Position numbers and translations under genes: made by a program. DNA of 64,000 bases from Verrucomicrobiia bacterium (GTDB lineage: Bacteria > Verrucomicrobiota > Verrucomicrobiia > Verrucomicrobiales > Akkermansiaceae), in the NCBI GenBank assembly GCA_030430455.1, contig JAUIJB010000001.1, positions 99,219 to 163,218 on the forward strand, written 5' to 3'. The notes under the pieces are model-generated. The model was given only the letters and a program-made list of their open reading frames with translations, did no database searches and was not told where the DNA came from. Below are positions 58,543 to 64,000 of the stretch, piece by piece; position 1 is the first letter of the stretch; every line of letters starts with the position of its first letter.

Positions 58543-59841
58543 TCACGGTTCCGGCGGCAGGCTCTCCAGGCGGTAGTAGCGCTGGAGTTCCCCCGCCGCC
58601 TCGGGATCATCCACGACGATCACGCCGTCGTAGTTGAACTCGCTGCCGATCTCCAACCAGGCCTCCAGGTCGGGCGAGGCCTCGATGGTCACCTGGGTGC
58701 CCAGCTGACCGCTGGTGCGGAACTCGACCCGGGTGTCCGAGAGTCGCGTGAAGGCGTCGACCCGCAGCGGCTCGCCGTCGATGATCTCGACCACGAACGG
58801 GCCCGCCGCCATGACCGCCGTGCCGCTGCGCAGCACGGCGACGTAGGACCCGGCATCCGCCGGGGTGGCACCGGGGATCCGCAGGTTCGCCGAGGTCTGG
58901 CCCGGCAGGGCGATGCCATCGTGATACCACTGGATCAGAATGGGGCCACTGCCCATCGCCTCGACATCGAGCCGGATCGGCGAGCCCACGCTGACCGTTC
59001 CGCCACCCGAGGAATCGAGGATCTCCAGGTAGCCGTTGCCGGCGACGAGGTTGCCCGAGGGGACGAAGTCGGCGTTGTTGGTCACCAGCACGCGGTCGAG
59101 CTTTCCGCCGACCTCGCGCAGCTCGAACTCGATGAAGTGCTCGCCCGGGCTCAGGTCGAAGGTGAGCGGATTGCCCGGACTCGTCTGGACCGGCCTCCAG
59201 ATCCAGTCCGGCGAAATCTCGGCGGGATCGGGCGTCGGTGTCCCGTAGACGTGGAAGGTCAGCGGAGCCCCGTCGTCCACGCTGACGAACCAGGAGTCCT
59301 CGCTGGTGGACGGTGCCAGCACCCGGCACCAGATGGTGTAGGAGCCGGCGGCGTGGATGTTGACCGGCACCCGCGCCGATCCTCCGGCAACCGTCGGGGA
59401 CTCGAGCCAGGTGTGGGTTCCATCGGTCCCCTCGACAAAGGGCTCGGTAATCACCCCGTCCTCCGCCTCGACCGTGCCGAGGAAGCGGCCCTGGGGCTCG
59501 TTGATGACGAATTCTTCGGAGAATCCGGATTCGAAGCCATTGCCGTTCACTGCGGTGATCACGCAGTAATACGGTTGGCCCAGCGTCAGGTCGGTGACGA
59601 GATGGCTCGGGTAGGGAACCGCCTCGTCGATCAGGTCGACCTGCGAGTAGACGCCACTTTCGGTGCCACGATACAGCTTGTAGGCCACGATATCCGGCTC
59701 CGGATTCGCGTCCCACTGGACCAGGACCGAGGTAACCGGACTGGAAACGCGGGCTTCGACTTTCGATTGAAAGATCGTCAGCAGCGAAAACGTCAGGAAC
59801 CAGGCAACGGCGTCACGAGAACGTCGCTTGGGAAACAGCAC
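58543..59841 (-). CDS. Secreted FN3/CBM/Ig-domain protein
   Basis: This 432-residue protein has an N-terminal signal (about 1-30, FLTFSLLTIFQSKVEA). A fibronectin type III domain is at about 38-112 (VQWDANPEPDIVAYKLYRG, PYYCVITAVNGNG), a carbohydrate-binding-like beta-sandwich at about 120-260 (VEAEDGVITEPFVEG, PSTSEDSWFVSVDDG) and an Ig-like domain at about 275-345. The C-terminal IEASPDLEAWLEIGS and YYRLESLP box is common at the ends of secreted verrucomicrobial proteins. It is probably surface or matrix associated. The start is GTG at 59841, only 6 bp from a good -10 box, suggesting a leaderless transcript. Confidence 0.75.
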   Translation of the reverse strand: MLFPKRRSRDAVAWFLTFSLLTIFQSKVEARVSSPVTSVLVQWDANPEPDIVAYKLYRGTESGVYSQVDLIDEAVPYPSHLVTDLTLGQPYYCVITAVNGNGFESGFSEEFVINEPQGRFLGTVEAEDGVITEPFVEGTDGTHTWLESPTVAGGSARVPVNIHAAGSYTIWCRVLAPSTSEDSWFVSVDDGAPLTFHVYGTPTPDPAEISPDWIWRPVQTSPGNPLTFDLSPGEHFIEFELREVGGKLDRVLVTNNADFVPSGNLVAGNGYLEILDSSGGGTVSVGSPIRLDVEAMGSGPILIQWYHDGIALPGQTSANLRIPGATPADAGSYVAVLRSGTAVMAAGPFVVEIIDGEPLRVDAFTRLSDTRVEFRTSGQLGTQVTIEASPDLEAWLEIGSEFNYDGVIVVDDPEAAGELQRYYRLESLPPEP

Positions 59842-59847
59842 TTGTAG

Positions 59848-59875
59848 ATAATAAGAAAAGGTTTATCAATTTCAA
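59848..59875 (-). promoter_or_regulatory. Sigma-70-like promoter of the FN3/CBM/Ig gene
   Basis: On the minus strand TTGAAA (59870-59875) is separated by 16 bp from TATTAT (59848-59853), in an AT-rich block. Transcription would begin at about the GTG start codon at 59841, giving no 5' leader. Confidence 0.6.
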
Positions 59876-60319
59876 TCCTGAAGTGATTTTTTTAAAGGGA
59901 CAAGGGTTCCCTTCCATCGCTTCAGGGGCGGATTTTTTTGGCCCCGGGATTCCTCCGGGGGCCGGGAGAAGGCTCCAGAGGTCTTCCAAGACCGGGTGCA
60001 CTGGAGCGGTTTTCGTGCTCTTTCGCCAGTGGGGTGATTACGCAGATCCGCAACATTCCACCTCCCAGCGACCGAGCGGCCGGAACCTGCCGAACCGCCC
60101 CGAGCCGGTAAAGTTCGGTTAGAGGCAAAATCGGCGTTTTTTGCGGGTTTTTTCCCATTCCTCCCCGCTCTCGAGGGCATTCTCCGGATCCACCGGATCC
60201 CCGGCTCGCGGTCCCCGGCCGCCGCGGCGGGCCTGCCCCCCGGGCCCCGCGATCGTCCACCGCGGTTGGTCCACAATTCGGGGCTTGGCAGCGGCCCCGT
60301 GCGACCTTGAATCTCGCCC
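59876..60319. other. Structured spacer, no gene seen
   Basis: The spacer contains three successive hairpins: CCTGAAG (59877-59883) / CTTCAGG (59920-59926), with an inner AAGGGA/TCCCTT and a following T7 (59933-59939); GGCCCCGG / CCGGGGGCC (59940-59962); and CTCCAG / CTGGAG around a nested GGTCTT-cc-AAGACC (59973-60007). The first looks like a plus-strand terminator, although no plus-strand gene precedes it nearby. Further T-rich runs lie at 60137-60163. The rest up to the ATG at 60320 is GC-rich and unremarkable. Confidence 0.45.
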
Positions 60320-61219
60320 ATGGCCGGAGGGAGTCTGCTGATGCTGCTCGACGACATCGCGTCGGTGCTCGACGACGTGTCCCTGCTGACCAAGAAGGCA
60401 GCCTCCAAGACGGCCGGGGTTCTCGGCGACGATCTGGCGCTCAACGCCCAGCAGGTCAGCGGGGTGGTTGCCAGGCGCGAGCTTGCCGTCGTCTGGGCGG
60501 TCGCCAAGGGCTCGCTTCTCAACAAGCTGATCCTGGTCCCGGCGGCCCTGGCGCTGGATGCCTGGGCCCCTTGGGCGATCCAGCCCCTGCTGATGCTCGG
60601 CGGCGCCTACCTCTGTTTCGAGGGCGTCGAGAAGCTGGTCCACCATTTCCTCCACCGCCGCAAGCGCAGCGAGGAGCAGGCCAGGGAGAAGCTCGCCCGG
60701 CTGGAGGCGGGGGAGGTCGATGAAAAGGCCAAGATCAAGGGCGCCATCCGCACCGACTTCATCCTCTCCGCCGAGATCATCGTGATCACCCTGGGCGTGG
60801 TGACCCAGGATCCCGCGACCAGCTTCGCCACCAAGGCCGGTGTCCTCGCCGCGATCGCCCTGTTCATGACCCTCGGGGTCTACGGGCTGGTGGCCTGCAT
60901 CGTGAAGCTCGACGACTTCGGCGCCTACCTGAGCGAGAAGGGAATGGCGCTGGGGCGGATGATCCTGCGCGCCGCACCCGTGCTGATGAAGCTGCTCTCG
61001 GTGCTCGGCACGGCGGCGATGTTCCTCGTCGGCGGGCAGATCCTCGCCCACGGCATCCCGCCGGTGCACCACTGGATCGGGCACCTGGTCCACGACTGGC
61101 CCGGGTTTGCCGGGGGACTCACCGAGATCCTCTTCAACGGGGTCTTCGGGATCCTCGCCGGGGCCGTCGTGCTCGCCGGGGTGCACCCGCTGAAGAAGGC
61201 CTTCGGCAAGGGGCATTGA
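60320..61219 (+). CDS. DUF808 family membrane protein
   Basis: This 299-residue protein starts MAGGSLLMLLDDIASVLDDVS, the signature N-terminus of the DUF808 (YedI) family. About six membrane segments follow (about 75-95, 148-165, 172-195, 222-243 and two near the C-terminus), and the charged LDDIASVLDDV and KTAGVLGDDLALN segments are conserved in the family. Role unknown; it stands alone and is convergent with the IscU/NifU-like gene. Confidence 0.87.
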   Translation: MAGGSLLMLLDDIASVLDDVSLLTKKAASKTAGVLGDDLALNAQQVSGVVARRELAVVWAVAKGSLLNKLILVPAALALDAWAPWAIQPLLMLGGAYLCFEGVEKLVHHFLHRRKRSEEQAREKLARLEAGEVDEKAKIKGAIRTDFILSAEIIVITLGVVTQDPATSFATKAGVLAAIALFMTLGVYGLVACIVKLDDFGAYLSEKGMALGRMILRAAPVLMKLLSVLGTAAMFLVGGQILAHGIPPVHHWIGHLVHDWPGFAGGLTEILFNGVFGILAGAVVLAGVHPLKKAFGKGH

Positions 61220-61224
61220 GCCGG

Positions 61225-61698
61225 CTACTCATCCAGCGGCACGATCCTCACCTTGCCCTTCGGTTGCTGGAGATCCCCGGCGAGGGTGGCGGCGGTGTCG
61301 GCGGGCGCCGCGCCGCCGGCGGGCGGCGCCGAGCCGTCGAGGGCATTCTTGAGCGCTCCCTCGACGAGCTGGCCGCAGTGGATCTTCATCGGCGGCAGCG
61401 GGCCGAGCTCGCCGGTGAGCTCGTCGGCCGAGAGCCGCGCGGCCTCCTCGGGGGTCTTGCCCTTGAGGAGCTCGGTGGCCATCGAGGCCACCGCGACCGC
61501 GGTCTGGCAGCCGAAGCTCTGGAAGGACGCGCGGTCGATCACCTTGCGGCCGTCCTTCTCGGTGAACTTCAGCCACATCCGCAGCATGTCGCCGCAGTCG
61601 GGCGAGCCGACCGTGCCACTGCTGTCGGCGTCGCTCATCTCGCCCTGGTTCTGCGGGTCGGCGAGGGCCTTGCGGACCCGGTCCTCGAAGTCGCTCAT
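61225..61698 (-). CDS. IscU/NifU-like iron-sulfur scaffold protein
   Basis: In this 157-residue protein the IscU fold occupies about 20-125, with the three cluster-ligand cysteines in SPDCGDML, SFGCQTAVAVAS and KIHCGQLVEG. Asp follows the first Cys-Gly, as in IscU/NifU. The last 30 residues are an Ala/Pro-rich linker and short tail. No IscS or SufS gene is adjacent. It probably assembles or donates [2Fe-2S]/[4Fe-4S] clusters in the cytosol. The stop is 5 bp from the stop of the convergent DUF808 gene. Confidence 0.88.
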   Translation of the reverse strand: MSDFEDRVRKALADPQNQGEMSDADSSGTVGSPDCGDMLRMWLKFTEKDGRKVIDRASFQSFGCQTAVAVASMATELLKGKTPEEAARLSADELTGELGPLPPMKIHCGQLVEGALKNALDGSAPPAGGAAPADTAATLAGDLQQPKGKVRIVPLDE

Positions 61699-61900
61699 GG
61701 CCGAAGCATGGCCCCGCCCGGCCTGCGGATCAACCGGCGAGTGGCGGGGGGGCCGAGCGCGGCCGCGCCGGGATGCCCGACCCGTGCCTTGACGCCCCCG
61801 CGGTGCTTTGGTCTTTCAGGGGATTCCAGCCGTTCCGGGCCGGCCGATATCGGTGAAAGATGGTGCCAGCCCGGCCCGGTAGAAGTGCACTCCGCAATCC

Positions 61901-63496
61901 ATGAGCAAGAACCCCGACCTAAGCCCGGAAGCCCCGAGCATGGCCCTCTTCTGGGGCTGTTTCATCGCGCTGATCACCACCTCCTTCGCGTTCATCACGC
62001 GGGCCTTCCTGGTCAATGACCCCGACCTCTGGCCGGCCGACTTCGGCCTCGACAAGGTCCAGGCCCAGGAGCTCTTCGGTGCCGGGGTGTGGCCCTTCGC
62101 GATCTCGATCATCGCCTTCAGCCTGATCATCGACAAGATCGGCTACCGCGTGGCGATGTTCATCAGCTTCGGCTGCTATGTCGCCTACGCGGCCCTCGCG
62201 CTGCACGCCTACTCGGTGATCCGCGGCGGTGGCGGGATGCTCGAGGGCGAGGCGCTCGAGGCGGCCCGCGGGCAGGCCTACAGCTCGCTCTATTGGGGCT
62301 CGATCATCCTCGGCCTCGGCAACGGCACGGTGGAGGCCTTCATCAACCCGGTCGTCGCGACCATGTTCAACCGCCACAAGACGAAGTGGCTCAACATCCT
62401 CCACGCCGGCTGGCCCGGCGGCCTGGTCTTCGGCGGACTGATCACCATCGGCTTCGGGGCCAAGGTGGCGGAGGACTGGCGGATCCTCGTCTACGTCCTG
62501 GCGGCTCCGGCCGTGGTCTACCTGGTCATGCTGGCCAAGTCCCGCTTCCCGCTCAACGAGCGGGTCGCCTCCGGCACCTCCTACCGCGAGATGCTCGCCG
62601 AGTTCGGGGTCATCGGCGCCGCGATCGCCGGGTTCCTGGTCGTCAAGCAGCTCGGCGTGGTCTTCGGCTGGAGCAATGCCGTGGTCACCATCATCCTGGC
62701 GGTCCTGCTGGTGGCCTACGGCGCCTACTGCCGGTCCGCGGGACGCGGGATCATAATCCTGCTGTGCCTCATCATGGTGCCGCTGGCGACCACCGAGCTC
62801 GGCACCGATGCCGCGATCACCGGCATCATGGAGGAGCCGCTCAAGAACGCCGGCCGCAACCCGCTGTGGGTGCTGGTCTACACCTCCGCGATCATGATGG
62901 TGCTGCGCTTCGTCGCCGGGCCGATCGTTCACCGCCTGACCCCGCTCGGCCTGCTGGCGACCTGTTCGCTGCTGGCGATCATCGGCCTGTTCCTGCTCTC
63001 GCGGTCCACCGGGATGTTCGCGATCTTCGCCGCGGCCACGGTCTACGGCCTCGGCAAGACCTTCTTCTGGCCGACCATGCTCGGCGTGGCCGCGGAGCAG
63101 TCGCCGAAGGGCGGTGCGCTGACGCTCAACGCCCTGGGCGGGATCGGCATGCTCACGGCCGGCGTGATCGGCGGACCGCTGATCGGGGAGATGCAGGAGC
63201 GCTCGGCGGAGACGGCGATCGAGCAGAAGATGCCGGGCGTCTACGAGACGGTTTCCCGTGAGGACAGCTACTTCCTCGGCGGTTACACGGCCGTCGACGA
63301 GTCCAAGGTCGCCGAACTCCCCGAGGAGAGGGCCGCGGAGGTTCGCGAGGTCGCCAAGCACGCCAAGCAGGGAGCACTCGCCAAGGTCACCGTCTTCCCC
63401 GCGGTCATGCTGATCTGCTACCTCGGCATGATGGCGTGGTTCCGGATGCGCGGCGGCTACAAGCCGGTGGAACTCCAGGAGGGGCACGGGGCATGA
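61901..63496 (+). CDS. Major facilitator superfamily transporter
   Basis: This 531-residue protein has about twelve membrane helices in two halves. The N-terminal half contains SIIAFSLIIDKIGYRVAMF, the position of the MFS motif A between helices 2 and 3, and LGNGTVEAFINPVVATMF. A charged insertion near the C-terminus (about 445-500) precedes the last helix. It is similar in type to sugar permeases of Planctomycetes/Verrucomicrobia. It overlaps the downstream sugar epimerase gene by ATGA, suggesting import of a monosaccharide for that enzyme; substrate unknown. Confidence 0.85.
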   Translation: MSKNPDLSPEAPSMALFWGCFIALITTSFAFITRAFLVNDPDLWPADFGLDKVQAQELFGAGVWPFAISIIAFSLIIDKIGYRVAMFISFGCYVAYAALALHAYSVIRGGGGMLEGEALEAARGQAYSSLYWGSIILGLGNGTVEAFINPVVATMFNRHKTKWLNILHAGWPGGLVFGGLITIGFGAKVAEDWRILVYVLAAPAVVYLVMLAKSRFPLNERVASGTSYREMLAEFGVIGAAIAGFLVVKQLGVVFGWSNAVVTIILAVLLVAYGAYCRSAGRGIIILLCLIMVPLATTELGTDAAITGIMEEPLKNAGRNPLWVLVYTSAIMMVLRFVAGPIVHRLTPLGLLATCSLLAIIGLFLLSRSTGMFAIFAAATVYGLGKTFFWPTMLGVAAEQSPKGGALTLNALGGIGMLTAGVIGGPLIGEMQERSAETAIEQKMPGVYETVSREDSYFLGGYTAVDESKVAELPEERAAEVREVAKHAKQGALAKVTVFPAVMLICYLGMMAWFRMRGGYKPVELQEGHGA

Positions 63497-64000
63497 CCTT
63501 CGGAGCCACCACCTGGCTGTGGGTCTCGCCGCTGACGACCGAGGCCGCCGAGGAGCTGTTCCCGCGCATCGCCGGGCTCGGCTTCGGCGCGGTGGAACTG
63601 CCGCTCGAGGACCCCGCGCGGGTCGATCCCGCGCGCATCCGCCAGCTCGCCGCGGACCACGGCCTGAAGGTCTCGGTCTGCGGCGCCTTCGGACCCGGCC
63701 GCGACCTGACGAACCCCGACCCGGCGGTGCGCCGGGCGACGCTCGACTACATCTCACGCTGCCTCGACTTCGCCGCCGCGGTCGGCGCGCCGATGTTCTG
63801 CGGGCCGCTGTATGCGGAGGTCGGCAAACGCCGCCAGCTCCCCGAGGCCGAGCGCCGCGCCGAGTGGTCGCTGGCGGTCGAGGGCATCCGCAGCGCCTGC
63901 GAGGCGGCAGCCGAGCGCGACCTGAAGATCGCGATCGAGCCGCTGAACCGCTTCGAGACCGACCTGGTCAACACCACGGCGCAGGCCGTGGCGATGGCCC
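63493..64000 (+). CDS. Sugar 3-epimerase/isomerase-like TIM barrel (partial)
   Basis: Only the first 169 codons lie in the window; the gene runs off the right edge. The sequence starts MTFGATTWLWVSPLTTEAAE, with GLGFGAVELPLEDP, SVCGAFGPGRDLTNPD, FCGPLYAEVGKR and LKIAIEPLNRFETDLVNT, the pattern of D-psicose/D-tagatose 3-epimerase-type xylose-isomerase-like barrels (Glu of IEPLNRFE is a metal ligand). The ATG at 63493 overlaps the transporter stop by ATGA. Confidence 0.87.
   Translation, partial: MTFGATTWLWVSPLTTEAAEELFPRIAGLGFGAVELPLEDPARVDPARIRQLAADHGLKVSVCGAFGPGRDLTNPDPAVRRATLDYISRCLDFAAAVGAPMFCGPLYAEVGKRRQLPEAERRAEWSLAVEGIRSACEAAAERDLKIAIEPLNRFETDLVNTTAQAVAMA

Noticed and set aside
1..64000. 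Insertion sequences, prophage or integrative elements
   Set aside because: No transposase, integrase, phage structural gene or target-site duplication was recognised; tRNA-Lys at 1991-2063 has no adjacent integrase or repeated 3' end.

Overview
The window looks like chromosomal DNA of a GC-rich member of the Verrucomicrobiota, most likely Verrucomicrobiales (Haloferula/Luteolibacter type). This is inferred from gene content and style: secreted proteins with LamG-like, chitobiase-like and 'DxDxDG..NLxEYLLGLD' C-terminal segments, an octaheme/TPR cytochrome lipoprotein, a large exopolysaccharide (EPS) locus with two sulfotransferases (which suggests a marine or saline habitat), and few clear Shine-Dalgarno sequences. 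No prophage, insertion sequence, CRISPR array or rRNA was seen; one tRNA gene (Lys, UUU) is present.

Layout. Positions 1-2100 hold a broken, edge-truncated lipoprotein gene, an outer-membrane barrel, a small conserved-looking protein, a palindrome-rich spacer and tRNA-Lys. Positions 2144-7308 hold a HAD phosphatase (minus strand) and the translation/transcription operon nusA-infB-rbfA, without rimP upstream or truB downstream. Positions 7684-11869 hold a small membrane protein coupled to an isochorismate synthase-like gene, a two-gene minus-strand operon of unknown function, and folP. Positions 11976-15467 hold a rhodanese-YceI fusion lacking the catalytic Cys and an eight-heme cytochrome with TPRs. 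Between these two is a C-rich spacer with a plus-strand terminator, a candidate small-RNA locus.

Positions 15714-58357 (about 43 kb, all on the plus strand) form one EPS/capsule locus. It contains an outer-membrane barrel; two initiating phosphoglycosyltransferases; a Wlb/Wbp-type set for a 2,3-diamino-2,3-dideoxyuronic acid (dehydrogenase, N-acetyltransferase, aminotransferase); a Wzz/Wzc-like co-polymerase with a degenerate ATPase domain; an Alg14/Alg13-like split glycosyltransferase; six other glycosyltransferases; two hexapeptide acyltransferases; a pyruvyltransferase; two sulfotransferases; a Wzy-like polymerase; a Wzx-like flippase; dTDP-rhamnose genes (rmlD, rmlB, an rmlC-like gene); and a short Wza-type export lipoprotein. 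Together they predict an acidic, rhamnose-containing, probably sulfated and pyruvylated polymer made by a Wzx/Wzy-type route. Two secreted proteins sit inside the locus: a beta-helix/chitobiase-like protein and a 3,691-residue protein that starts with a PQQ-sugar-dehydrogenase-like propeller and continues as alternating LamG-like and Ig-like modules. Ten genes of this locus have tracts of 6-10 consecutive C just upstream of the start codon, the most unusual sequence feature of the window. A strong terminator closes the locus at 58465-58514.

Positions 58543-64000 hold a secreted FN3/CBM/Ig protein (minus strand), a DUF808 membrane protein, an IscU/NifU-like scaffold (minus strand), and an MFS transporter coupled to a sugar epimerase that runs off the right edge. 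All functions are read from sequence patterns and remembered family features; no database search was run.
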